Source of the DNA: Conexibacter sp. CPCC 206217
Lineage (GTDB): Bacteria; Actinomycetota; Thermoleophilia; Solirubrobacterales; Solirubrobacteraceae
DNA length: 64,000 bases
NCBI RefSeq assembly: GCF_030646165.1
Contig: NZ_JAUTDO010000004.1
Span: 444,156-508,155, forward strand
Direction of reading: 5' to 3'
The notes beneath the pieces were generated by a model. That model was given only the letters and a program-made list of their open reading frames with translations, was not told where the DNA came from and did not search any database. Shown here one piece after another: positions 17,219 through 24,990 of this stretch; the first letter of the stretch is position 1, and each line of letters starts with the position of its first letter. The position numbers and the translations under genes are program-made.

Positions 17219-17241
17219 TTCGTGGACGCGCAGCCGGGTGG

Positions 17242-17748
17242 CTACGCGGTCACGAGGTCGGCGACGCCGTTGGTGGTGGCGCCGGCGCTGCTGCCAGCCT
17301 CGACGGCGGCAGCTGCCGCGACCGCGGATGCGGAGGCGAAGATGCCGGCGGGGTTCAGCAGGATCACGAGTCGATCGTCGATCTTGGCGATCGCCTCGAT
17401 CGACTCGTTGTCGGCGGCGGGAACGTCCTCGATCTGTCCGGACTCGACCGTCAGGACCTCTTCGACGTCGTCGACGATCACACCGGCCATGTCGGTGGCG
17501 GTCTCGACGATGACGATCTTCGCGCTCTCCTTGCGCTCGGACGCGAATCCGAGCCGTGACGCGAGGTCGTAGACGGGGACGATCTTGCCGCGCAGCGAGA
17601 TCACGCCGCGGACCCAGTCGACATCCGATGCGACCGAGCGAGGCTCGGTGTACCGGATGATCTCGTGGACCTGCGTGATCGGCAGGGCATACTCCTCGTC
17701 GCCAAGGGAGAAGACGACGAGCTGGCGTGTGGTCTGACCTTCGGACAT
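17242..17748 (-). CDS. cheW: chemotaxis adaptor CheW
   Basis: The product has 168 residues. A single CheW domain covers about 10-150, starting with RQLVVFSLGDEEYALPI and containing the ISLRGKIVPVYDL strand pair. CheW links receptors to CheA. It is the first gene of the che operon, behind the sigma-28 promoter at 17782-17808, and begins with ATG. A short Ala-rich C-terminal tail is extra. Confidence 0.95.
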   Translation of the reverse strand: MSEGQTTRQLVVFSLGDEEYALPITQVHEIIRYTEPRSVASDVDWVRGVISLRGKIVPVYDLASRLGFASERKESAKIVIVETATDMAGVIVDDVEEVLTVESGQIEDVPAADNESIEAIAKIDDRLVILLNPAGIFASASAVAAAAAVEAGSSAGATTNGVADLVTA

Positions 17749-17781
17749 GTGACTCTCCGGCGGGTTCGGGGTGCCCTCCGG

Positions 17782-17808
17782 TGATCGGCACCCAGCGGTC
17801 GCTCTTGA
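17782..17808 (-). promoter_or_regulatory. sigma-28 promoter of the che operon
   Basis: TCAA-N15-GCCGATCA on the minus strand, ahead of cheW. The -35 box TCAA lies in the loop of the hairpin at 17794-17820, so the two elements overlap. Confidence 0.8.
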
Positions 17809-17820
17809 GCAGCGACCGCT
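17794..17820 (-). terminator. hairpin after fliN overlapping the che promoter
   Basis: AGCGGTCGCT and AGCGACCGCT form a perfect 10-bp stem with a 7-base loop, 5 bases after the fliN stop. There is no T-run on the downstream side, so it may be a weak or Rho-assisted terminator of the flgB-fliN operon. Confidence 0.55.
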
Positions 17821-17825
17821 GTCCG

Positions 17826-18206
17826 TCAGACCGTTCCGGGCGCTTCGGCGGCAGGCTGCGCGGAGGCGTCCGAAGACGCGTCAGACGGCGCAGCATCGCC
17901 GTTTGCGCCACCGAGCACGTCGGTGATGCGCAGGCCGAACTCCTCGTCGATCACGACGACCTCGCCATGCGCGATGGGGGTCCCGTTGACGAGCAGGTCG
18001 ACCGGTTCTCCGGCCATTCGATTCAGCACGACGATCGACCCGGGCCGCAGCTCGAGCGTCTCGCCGACGGTCATGCGCGTGCGGCCGATCTCGACCGCCA
18101 ACTCGACCGGCACGTCGCTCAGACGGCCGAGGTCGTTGTTGTGCCCGTTACGGCCGTTGACCGCCACGGGGCGGTCGAAGGCAGGCAGTTCCAGCTCGTG
18201 ACTCAT
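17826..18206 (-). CDS. fliN: flagellar motor switch protein FliN
   Basis: The product has 126 residues. The SpoA/FliN domain is central (LSDVPVELAVEIGRTRMTVG, ELRPGSIVVLNRMAGEPVDL, GEVVVIDEEFGLRITDV). A 25-residue Ala/Ser-rich tail follows. FliN forms the lower C-ring and binds the FliH-FliI export complex. It is the last gene of the flgB operon, just after fliL. A second SpoA domain is in FliY. Confidence 0.94.
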   Translation of the reverse strand: MSHELELPAFDRPVAVNGRNGHNNDLGRLSDVPVELAVEIGRTRMTVGETLELRPGSIVVLNRMAGEPVDLLVNGTPIAHGEVVVIDEEFGLRITDVLGGANGDAAPSDASSDASAQPAAEAPGTV

Positions 18207-18215
18207 CGCGGTCTC

Positions 18216-18659
18216 CTACTGGACGGCGACGTCCGTGATCAGGACGTCCTCGGTTCTGACGTCGGTGTTTCTGTTGATCTGCGTGAGGATCTCTCTCTTG
18301 AGTCTTTCGCGACCCTCACTGCTGATCAATTCGTCGCCCTGCGTGTCGGTGACGACGCCGGTGATGATGTCGCGCACGGCCGCTTCCTGCGGCAGCGTGC
18401 CGAAGCCCTCTGGCGGAGTCGAGCCGCCGCCGTGCCCGCCGCCGGCCTCGGTCGACTGACCGTGGTCGAGCACGAGCGCGACGTTCATCTTCGCGTAGCG
18501 GCCGTCCTTCAGGTTCACGAGGAACTCCTTCGGCAGCACGTAGATCGTGCCGTCGATCTTGGCTCTCTTCTCGTGCGGCTTGGGCTTCGCGAACGTGTAC
18601 GCGGCGCCCGCTCCGACGATGAGGGCCGCCAGCACGAGGATCACGACGTTCTTTCTCAT
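18216..18659 (-). CDS. fliL: flagellar basal-body protein FliL
   Basis: The product has 147 residues. One N-terminal membrane helix (VVILVLAALIVGAGAAYTFA) is followed by an extracytoplasmic FliL domain (YVLPKEFLVNLKDGRYAKMNVALVLDH, DIITGVVTDTQGDELIS, INRNTDVRTEDVLITDVAVQ). FliL encloses the stator and supports torque. The ATG overlaps the end of motB by four bases. Confidence 0.93.
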   Translation of the reverse strand: MRKNVVILVLAALIVGAGAAYTFAKPKPHEKRAKIDGTIYVLPKEFLVNLKDGRYAKMNVALVLDHGQSTEAGGGHGGGSTPPEGFGTLPQEAAVRDIITGVVTDTQGDELISSEGRERLKREILTQINRNTDVRTEDVLITDVAVQ

Positions 18660-19525
18660 GGGGTGAGGCCTTCCTCAGGTTCAGACGCTGCGGTCGAAGT
18701 TGGAGGGACGGGGTGCAGTCGTTGCAGCACGACCTCGACGCGGCGGTTGCGAGCGCGTCCGTCGTCGGTCGAGTTGGTGCCGATCGGATGCAGGTCGGCA
18801 TAGCCGGAGGCGCCGAAGCGTCTGTTCGGCACGCCGCGACCTATCAAGTAGCGGACGACCTCTGTCGCGCGCGCGGTCGACAGCTCCCAGTTGGACGCGT
18901 ACCGCGCGGTCGAGATCGGTACGTCGTCGGTGTGGCCCTCGACGAGGATCGGGTGAATTCTGTCGATCGCCAGCAGGTTGCCGACGTGGCCCAGCAGCGG
19001 CATGCCCGCACCCTTGAGGTCGGCCATGCCGGAGTCGAACAGCACTCTGTCGGTCAGCAATCGCACGATCAGGCCGCGTCGTGCGACGACGGCCTCGACC
19101 TGGTTGCCGAGTCCGTGCGCTCTCGCGTACTGCTCGATCTGCTGCTTGATTCTCTGGAACTCGTCGTCCTCGCGGCGCGCTTCGAGCGCGTCGCGCGCGT
19201 TCGCGTCTCTCGGCACGGCGATCTGCGGCGTCGCCGGGACGATGTTCGGGACGACCGACTGCGGCGTCTCTCTGGTCGCGCTGACCCCGGTCTCGACGAT
19301 GCCCTCGCCGCCGCTGATGATCTTGCCCGAGAAGGCGTCGCGCAGCGACGTCTGCAGCTCTCTGAACTTCGACGTGTTGACGGACGAGATCGCGTACAAC
19401 ACGACGAACAGGGCCAGCAGCAGGGTGATCATGTCGGCGTACGTGAGCAGCCAGCGCTCGTCGTCCCCGCCGTGACCACCGGCGTGCTTGCGGTTGCGTC
19501 GGCGTCCGCCGCCGCGGGCTGACAT
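18656..19525 (-). CDS. motB: flagellar stator protein MotB
   Basis: The product has 289 residues. A basic cytoplasmic N terminus leads into one membrane helix with the ion-carrying Asp D31 in LLTYADMITLLLALFVVLYA. A linker of about 100 residues with a helical plug follows, then an OmpA-type peptidoglycan-binding domain (ILVEGHTDDVPI, NWELSTARATEVVRYL, GYADLHPIGTN). With MotA it forms the stator that anchors to the wall. The ATG at 19525 follows motA by three bases. Confidence 0.95.
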   Translation of the reverse strand: MSARGGGRRRNRKHAGGHGGDDERWLLTYADMITLLLALFVVLYAISSVNTSKFRELQTSLRDAFSGKIISGGEGIVETGVSATRETPQSVVPNIVPATPQIAVPRDANARDALEARREDDEFQRIKQQIEQYARAHGLGNQVEAVVARRGLIVRLLTDRVLFDSGMADLKGAGMPLLGHVGNLLAIDRIHPILVEGHTDDVPISTARYASNWELSTARATEVVRYLIGRGVPNRRFGASGYADLHPIGTNSTDDGRARNRRVEVVLQRLHPVPPTSTAASEPEEGLTP

Positions 19526-19527
19526 CG

Positions 19528-20325
19528 CTACGCCGCCTCTCGCAGCGGCGTGACGTTCTCGTCGTCGGCCTCTCTGCGCTCGGCGGGCGGCACGTACGAG
19601 ATCAGCTTGTCCGCGACGACGCGGGGGTTGTCGCCGGCCTGCACGGCGAGGATGCCGTCGAGCGTCAGCGTGCGCAGCTCGACCTCCTCCTCCGAGAGCG
19701 CCTTGAGGCGCACCGCGACGGGCAGGAAGACGAGGTTGGCGGTGCCGACGCCGAGCAGCGTCGCGATGAAGGCGGTCGAGATCGCGGGGCCCAGGGAGGA
19801 CGGGTCGGCGAGGTTCTGGAGCACGTGGACGAGCCCCATCACGGTGCCGATGATGCCCATCGTCGGGGCGTATCCGCCGGCCTTCTCGAACGGCGCGGCG
19901 CCGGCTCTGTGGCGGGCCTCCATGCCGTCGATCTCGGCCTCGAGGATCTCGCGCACGAGGTCCGGGTCGGTGCCGTCCACGACGAGCTGCAGACCTTTCC
20001 TCGTGAACTCGTCGTCGATGTCGCCGAGCTGCGCGTCGAGCGCGAGGAGACCCTCGCGGCGCGCCTGCTCGGCGATCCCCACGAGCAGGTCCACGCGCTC
20101 GCGCAGATCCGGCTGTCTGGGGCTGAACGTGATCTGGTACAGCTTGGGGATCTTGCTCATCGGCCCCCAGCCGACGCTCGCCATCGTCGCACCGTAGGTG
20201 CCGACGAGCACGATCAGCAGGGCGGGGATGTTGATCAGGGTGGCCGGTGAGGTCCCCTCCATGATCCCGCCGATGGCGAGGCCCGCGAGGCCGACGCCGA
20301 TTCCGAGTGCAGTAGCTGCCTTCAT
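19528..20325 (-). CDS. motA: flagellar stator protein MotA
   Basis: The product has 265 residues with four membrane helices: two near the N terminus (about 5-50) and two around 150-200 flanking the FEKAGGYAPTMGIIGTVMGL segment. The cytoplasmic loop contains the torque-generating charged region. MotA and MotB form the ion channel. The start ATG overlaps the flbD stop in ATGA and also lies only 9 bases from a sigma-28 -10 box, so transcripts from that promoter would be nearly leaderless. Confidence 0.95.
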   Translation of the reverse strand: MKAATALGIGVGLAGLAIGGIMEGTSPATLINIPALLIVLVGTYGATMASVGWGPMSKIPKLYQITFSPRQPDLRERVDLLVGIAEQARREGLLALDAQLGDIDDEFTRKGLQLVVDGTDPDLVREILEAEIDGMEARHRAGAAPFEKAGGYAPTMGIIGTVMGLVHVLQNLADPSSLGPAISTAFIATLLGVGTANLVFLPVAVRLKALSEEEVELRTLTLDGILAVQAGDNPRVVADKLISYVPPAERREADDENVTPLREAA

Positions 20326-20666
20326 CGCTCTGGGTGATCGGCGGTGGGCGGAGAATCTTCAGTCGGCGCATTGCCGTCGACGGCGGTCAGCGGCGGGCGG
20401 TCGCCGATCCGCGAGGAGACGACGCGCGCCATCGCGGAACGGCCCGAGGGGGCCTCGTCGCGTCGGCGGCTGAGCGCGTCTCTCAGGATGTCGGTGCGCC
20501 ACGTGCGCACTTCCTCGGCCACGCGCACGGGTGACTCGGCGACGACGAATCTCGTGCCGGTCGTGAGCGTGACGACGGTGTCGGGCGTCGCCTCGACGGT
20601 GAGGATCAAGTCTGGGTTGAGGTGAAACTCTTCGGCGTTGTGGCCGAGACGATGCAGGACGATCAC
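20322..20666 (-). CDS. flbD: FlbD-family flagellar protein
   Basis: The product has 114 residues. The N-terminal 70 match the FlbD family: VIVLHRLGHNAEEFHLNPDL, then EATPDTVVTLTTGTRFVV and AEEVRTWR. The C-terminal 40 residues are an unmatched extension. The function of FlbD proteins is not established; they sit between flgE and motA in many Gram-positive flagellar operons, as here. GTG at 20666 is chosen because GAGGAG lies 8 bases upstream and the family start fits; upstream codons in frame are not conserved. The C-terminal codons overlap the motA promoter. Confidence 0.85.
   Translation of the reverse strand: MIVLHRLGHNAEEFHLNPDLILTVEATPDTVVTLTTGTRFVVAESPVRVAEEVRTWRTDILRDALSRRRDEAPSGRSAMARVVSSRIGDRPPLTAVDGNAPTEDSPPTADHPER
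20335..20361 (-). promoter_or_regulatory. sigma-28 promoter inside flbD, ahead of motA
   Basis: TGAA-N15-GCCGATCA on the minus strand. It lies within the last codons of flbD, and the predicted start point is only about 3 bases before the motA ATG. It would allow stator genes to be expressed apart from the long flgB operon. Confidence 0.65.
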
Positions 20667-20705
20667 GGTGCGGGCTCCTCCATGGATGTGGACCGGCATG
20701 GCAGG

Positions 20706-20739
20706 GCTCGTGCGGCGGTCCCTCGTCCGCCGCACGAGC
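20706..20739 (-). terminator. strong intra-operon hairpin between flgE and flbD
   Basis: GCTCGTGCGGCGG and CCGCCGCACGAGC form a perfect 13-bp stem around an 8-base loop, in the 92-base gap between the flgE stop and the flbD start. There is no T-run. It may partly terminate or stabilise the upstream mRNA. Confidence 0.55.
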
Positions 20740-20758
20740 ACACTGCCGGCTGCTGCTA

Positions 20759-21643
20759 TCAGCGCTTCAGGTTCACCAAGTCCTGCAGCATCTCGTCAGC
20801 TGTCGAGATGACGCGGGAATTGGCCTGGAAGCCGCGCTGCGCAGTGATCATGGTCGTGAACTGAGTGGCCAGGTCGACGTTGCTCATCTCGAGCATGCCG
20901 CCGATCGTCTGGCCGTTGCCGTTCACGCCCGCGGTGTCGACGACCGCCCCGCCCGAGGAGGCGGACTCGACCCACAGGGAGCCGCCCTCGCGCTGGAGGC
21001 CGGCCTCGTTGGCGAAACGGCCCATCGCGAGGTAGCCGGCGGTGACGCGCTGGCCTCTCGTCGGCGAGGCCGGATCGCGGTCCACGTAGGTGACGCCGCC
21101 GTCGCGGCCGACAGCGACGTCGGTCGAGCCGGGCGGGATCGTGATGTAGGAGTCGGTCGCGTTCGGCGCGTAGGTGAAGCCGCCTCTGCCGTCGGCCGTC
21201 GCGGTCGCGCCGCGGCCGATCACGTAGTGACCGTCGGACGTGATCAGGTTGCCGTCCGCGTTGGTCGTGAAGTTGCCGGCGCGCGTCCAGCGGAAGTCGG
21301 TCGTCGGGACCGCCGGCGGCGTGCTGCTCGCGACGCGGAACCAGCCGCCGCCCTGGATGAAGACGTCCAGCGGCGAGCCCGAGGTCATCGGCGCGCCCGA
21401 CTGCATCAGGTTGTCGACGGAGCCGAGCTGGACGCCGAGGCCGATCTGCAGGGCGTTGGAGCCGCCCGTGCCCTGGCCGGCGCCGGCCGCGCCGCGCTGC
21501 AGCTGCGAGAGCGAGTCCTGGAACGTCGTGCGGGCGGACTTGTAGCCGACCGTGTTGACGTTCGAGAGGTCGTTCGCGGTCACGTCGAGCATCGTCTGGT
21601 TGACCTTCAGTCCGCTGATCGCGGAGAACATGCCACGCATCAT
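20759..21643 (-). CDS. flgE: flagellar hook protein FlgE (short form)
   Basis: The product has 294 residues. The N-terminal rod/hook motif is MFSAISGLKVNQTMLDVTAND with LSNVNTVGYKSARTTFQDSL. The C-terminal D0 helix ends DLATQFTTMITAQRGFQANS then a TADEMLQDLVNLKR tail. It is shorter than enteric FlgE (about 400 residues), so the outer hook domain is reduced to roughly one small domain. Its place after flgD and fliK supports hook rather than rod identity. The start is ATG at 21643, with AAAGGAA 11 bases upstream; a second ATG follows directly. Confidence 0.9.
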   Translation of the reverse strand: MMRGMFSAISGLKVNQTMLDVTANDLSNVNTVGYKSARTTFQDSLSQLQRGAAGAGQGTGGSNALQIGLGVQLGSVDNLMQSGAPMTSGSPLDVFIQGGGWFRVASSTPPAVPTTDFRWTRAGNFTTNADGNLITSDGHYVIGRGATATADGRGGFTYAPNATDSYITIPPGSTDVAVGRDGGVTYVDRDPASPTRGQRVTAGYLAMGRFANEAGLQREGGSLWVESASSGGAVVDTAGVNGNGQTIGGMLEMSNVDLATQFTTMITAQRGFQANSRVISTADEMLQDLVNLKR

Positions 21644-21710
21644 GAGGGCATCAATTCCTTTCGCGGCTTCCTCGAAGAGGTCCGGCCGCAGTGGTTTCGC
21701 GCCGGTCGCG

Positions 21711-22118
21711 TCATGCGATGACGGCGCTGTCGATGTTGGTGAACACGTGCTCGCGCATGTGCTCGGGGTCGACCGCCGTGATGACGGTCCGGTTTCTGAC
21801 TGACACGACGAAGGCGGTCCCGTCGACGAACACGACGGACTCGCGCGAGCCCTTGCCGGCCGCTCGCTGCACGCCGTCGGACAGCCGCGCGAGCGTCTGC
21901 TCGCCCAGCTCGATCCCACGCCGCTCCAGCCGCTGCAGCGCATGGCGCGAGAACTCCACGCCCTGCGGCTGCGAACTGGTGCGCAGGACGTCCTTGAAGG
22001 ACGGACCCTGCACCGCCGGCTCGCCGCGGCGGCTGTCGGGCCCGCCCACCCGCGCAGGCTGCGCGACCGGGGCGACGCCGGGCGGGACCAGCGCGGCGTT
22101 GTGAACGTTGAGGCTCAC
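21711..22118 (-). CDS. flagellar operon protein, TIGR02530 type
   Basis: The product has 135 residues. The N-terminal 45 are low-complexity; the C-terminal part carries the family core FSRHALQRLERRGIEL, then ARLSDGVQRAAGKGSRESVV and VVSVRNRTVITAVD. Proteins of this family occur between flgD and flgE in Gram-positive flagellar operons, and their role is unknown. GTG at 22118 overlaps the flgD stop in GTGA. Position and core motif make the call reasonably secure. Confidence 0.82.
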   Translation of the reverse strand: MSLNVHNAALVPPGVAPVAQPARVGGPDSRRGEPAVQGPSFKDVLRTSSQPQGVEFSRHALQRLERRGIELGEQTLARLSDGVQRAAGKGSRESVVFVDGTAFVVSVRNRTVITAVDPEHMREHVFTNIDSAVIA

Positions 22119-22666
22119 ACTCTCGCCGTCGGGTCGGTGTCGCCGTCGTCAGAGCCGTCGCCCGTCGGATCGGTCGGAGCGGTCGGATCGCCACCGTCCT
22201 CGGCCGGCGGCGGCACGTCCGGCGCCCCTTCAGGGCCCCACACGTTCGTCACCGAGACGGGCATGATCGGGTCTCTCACGCCGGTCAGCGTCAGCTTCGG
22301 ACCGGCGTTCGTGAACGTCACGCTCTCGACTCTGCCGTTGAACGTTCTGAGCGTTCTGCCGTCGGCGTCGAGCCCGAGGTACGTGATCTCTCTGCCGATC
22401 AGCCCGATCGCGTTCTGGTCGTACTCGTTGGAGGCCGACGCGGACATCGTCTGCCCGAGGTTCGTGATCTGCTCGAGGATCGAGAACTGGGTCATCTGAC
22501 CCATGTACTCGGCGCTGTCGGTCGGATTGAGCGGATCCTGATTCTGCATCTGGCCGACGAGCAGCTTCAGGAAGTCGTCCTTGCCGAGGATCGACGGATC
22601 CTTCGGCGTGCTCGTGTCCATCACGGAGGGAGCGCTGTTCGCGCTGCCGGTGGGGTTGACTGGCAT
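22115..22666 (-). CDS. flgD: hook-cap scaffold FlgD
   Basis: The product has 183 residues. It has the N-terminal export/cap motif LGKDDFLKLLVGQMQNQDPL and MTQFSILEQI typical of FlgD, followed by a reduced beta domain (IGREITYLGLDADGRTLRTF). The C-terminal tail is Asp/Pro/Gly-rich. FlgD caps the growing hook. The ATG at 22666 has GGAGGAG 8 bases upstream. It lies between fliK and the TIGR02530 gene. Confidence 0.94.
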   Translation of the reverse strand: MPVNPTGSANSAPSVMDTSTPKDPSILGKDDFLKLLVGQMQNQDPLNPTDSAEYMGQMTQFSILEQITNLGQTMSASASNEYDQNAIGLIGREITYLGLDADGRTLRTFNGRVESVTFTNAGPKLTLTGVRDPIMPVSVTNVWGPEGAPDVPPPAEDGGDPTAPTDPTGDGSDDGDTDPTARV

Positions 22667-22684
22667 CGTTGATCTCCTCCCAGC

Positions 22685-24202
22685 TCAGGCGAGCACGTCG
22701 ACGAGCGCGCCGTTGGGAAGTTGGAGCGACCGGCCGGCCGCGGGGGCGTCGGTCGCAACGGTCAGGATCTCGTCGGCGGGGCCGGCCGTGTCGCGGCGGC
22801 CACGGCGGGCGTCCGCGTCGGCGGCGCCGTCGAAGCCGCGCTGCGCGGCAGTCTGGGCGGCCTGGTCGTCGGACGCGCCGATGTCGAGCTGCAGCAGCGT
22901 CAGGCCCTGCTGCTCGAGCTCGCGGCGCAGGTCGCCGGCCGACTGCTGCAGCACCTGCACGGCACCGGCGCTGTCGGCGATCACGCGCGCGACAAGGCCG
23001 TCGACGGTGTGCCGCAGATGGATCTCGATGCCGCCCAGCTCAGCCGGGCTGAGGCTGATGCGCGCGTGCGTGACACCGCGCTCGGCACCGGCGCGCATCG
23101 CGAGCCGGACCGTCTCGACCGCGTGGTCGAGCGTGACGCGGGTGGTCGTCGCCGTCGCGGCGGCCGCGTTCGCGGCGGTCGCGCTGTGCGCCGGTCCGAG
23201 CTGGCCCGACAGCGGCAGCGCGGCGGCGCCGTTCGGCGCGGGGGCGGCGGGCGCCGCCTGCGCAGGCGTGCTCGATGCGCTCGAGCCGGCGGTCGGCGTG
23301 GCCGTCGTCGGTGCGGCGGGGGCGGCCGCGGCAGCGCTGTTGGCAGCGCGGTCGGCGGCGGAGACGGTCGGCGCGACGGGCGCGGTCGCCGGCTTGCGCG
23401 GCTCGCTGCCGCTCGTGCCGGAGTCCGTGCCGTCGCTCGCGCCGCCACCGGTGCCGGGCGCGGTCGCGTCCGGCGTCGCCGCCTGCAGCGGGTCGCCGGC
23501 GGGATCGGTCGCCGTGGTCGTCGCGGGCGCGCCCGCCTGCGGCGGCGTGACCGTCGCGTCGTCGGCGGTCGTCGCCGCGACGGCGGTCGCGGCCAACGGG
23601 GCCGCCGGCGTGCCGGGCTGCTCGCCCGTGCCGGTCGTCGGCAGCGCGGGCGTGGCGACCGGCGCGGCCGCCGGCGTCGCGGCGATCGCGGCCGTCGCGC
23701 TCGTGCCGGTCGCCGTCGCAGCGGTCGCCGGCCCAGCGGCCGGCGGCGCGGTCGCCGCGGCTGCGGCGAGCGAGATCTCCGCCGGCACGGGCACCGCCGT
23801 CGCGACCGCCGCGGCCGTCGTCGTCGCGGGCGGCTGCTGCGCAGGCGCCTCAGCCGCGGCGGCGTTGACCGTCGGCGCGGTCGGCGTCGACGTCGCGCCG
23901 CTCAGGATCGAGTTGAGCGCGGCCGCCAGCGCGGTCGGATCCGCCGCGTCCGCAGCGGGCTTGACGGCGTCGCCGTCGACCGGCTGCGACGCGTCGTCGG
24001 CGGGAGCCGAGCCCCTGCCGTCCACGCGCTTGTCCTGCTGCTGCTTCTTCGAGAGGCCTTCCGCAGTGGCGGTCCGGGCCTGCTGGTCGAGCACCGACGC
24101 GAACGGGTCGCCGTCGGGCGGTGCGGATCGGCCGCCGGGTCTCGGCGGCCCCGCAGTCGCCGGCGGCGCTGGCGCCACCGGCAGCGGAGTGAGGATGCTC
24201 AT
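22685..24202 (-). CDS. fliK: hook-length control protein FliK
   Basis: The product has 505 residues. The first 350 are low-complexity Ala/Pro/Thr, as expected of an extended molecular ruler. The C-terminal Flg_hook domain (about 360-470) contains SLSPAELGGIEIHLRHTVDG and RRELEQQGLTLLQLDI. FliK is secreted during hook growth and triggers the FlhB switch. It lies between the SLT gene and flgD. A second, shorter FliK-like gene is at 37935. Confidence 0.92.
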   Translation of the reverse strand: MSILTPLPVAPAPPATAGPPRPGGRSAPPDGDPFASVLDQQARTATAEGLSKKQQQDKRVDGRGSAPADDASQPVDGDAVKPAADAADPTALAAALNSILSGATSTPTAPTVNAAAAEAPAQQPPATTTAAAVATAVPVPAEISLAAAAATAPPAAGPATAATATGTSATAAIAATPAAAPVATPALPTTGTGEQPGTPAAPLAATAVAATTADDATVTPPQAGAPATTTATDPAGDPLQAATPDATAPGTGGGASDGTDSGTSGSEPRKPATAPVAPTVSAADRAANSAAAAAPAAPTTATPTAGSSASSTPAQAAPAAPAPNGAAALPLSGQLGPAHSATAANAAAATATTTRVTLDHAVETVRLAMRAGAERGVTHARISLSPAELGGIEIHLRHTVDGLVARVIADSAGAVQVLQQSAGDLRRELEQQGLTLLQLDIGASDDQAAQTAAQRGFDGAADADARRGRRDTAGPADEILTVATDAPAAGRSLQLPNGALVDVLA

Positions 24203-24990
24203 GTGATCGTTCCCGATCCAGTCGTTGGGATTGCCGAGGTGAAGAGCGGTGCGGTCGCGCCGCCGGGCGCGGTGACCTGCGCCAGCGTCGGCGGGACGGT
24301 CGCGGCCGGCGCAAGCGCCGCGGCCGGTGCGACGCGGTACTCGTCCGCGTACACCTGCACCTTCTGCACGTACGCCTGCGTCTCGGCGTACGGCGGGACG
24401 CCGTTGTATCTCTGCACGGCGCCTGGACCGGCGTTGTAGGCCGCGAGCGCCTTCGTGACGTCGCCGCCGAAGGCGTCGAGCTGCTGGCGCAGATACTTCG
24501 CGCCGCCCTCGATCGACTGCGCGGGGTCGAGCCGGTCGGTCACGCCGAGGGTGCTGGCGGTGCCCGGCATCAGCTGCGTGAGGCCGGCGGCGCCGGCCGA
24601 GCTGCCGGCGCCCGGGTCGAAGTCGGACTCGGCGCGGATCAGGCCCTTCAGCAGCGCGGGATCGAGCCCGTGGCGCTGCGCGGCCTCGACGATCAGGCCG
24701 TCGAACGCGCTCGGCGTGCCGCCGAGCGTCGTCGGCACGGCACCGGCCGTGGTCGGCGCGGCGACGGGCAGGCTGCCGAACGGCGGCGGCGCGGCGGCGC
24801 TCGGCGCGGTCGTGCCGGCGGCACCGGCGAGCGCGGCCGGGAAGGTGGCCCCGCCGTTGGAGGTCGTGGGAGCGGCCGGCTGCGCGCCGTTGGCCTGCGC
24901 GACCAGCTGCTGCAGCTCGGCGATGCGAGCGATCGCGGCCTGCGCCCCGCTTCCGGGTGCGACCGGCGGCTCGACGGCGGCGACGCTCAC
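24199..24990 (-). CDS. SLT-type lytic transglycosylase in flagellar operon
   Basis: The product has 263 residues. The Ala-rich N-terminal half contains the linker LQQLVAQANGAQP. The C-terminal SLT domain has the catalytic Glu in LLKGLIRAESDFDP, the GAAGLTQLMPGTA motif and ALAAYNAGPGAV. It cleaves peptidoglycan glycan strands, here probably to let the rod pass. GTG at 24990 overlaps the fliJ stop in GTGA, which fixes the start; a longer frame runs antiparallel to nothing conserved. There is no clear signal peptide, so flagellar export is possible. It may replace the hydrolase half missing from the FlgJ gene at 44511. Confidence 0.85.
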   Translation of the reverse strand: MSVAAVEPPVAPGSGAQAAIARIAELQQLVAQANGAQPAAPTTSNGGATFPAALAGAAGTTAPSAAAPPPFGSLPVAAPTTAGAVPTTLGGTPSAFDGLIVEAAQRHGLDPALLKGLIRAESDFDPGAGSSAGAAGLTQLMPGTASTLGVTDRLDPAQSIEGGAKYLRQQLDAFGGDVTKALAAYNAGPGAVQRYNGVPPYAETQAYVQKVQVYADEYRVAPAAALAPAATVPPTLAQVTAPGGATAPLFTSAIPTTGSGTIT

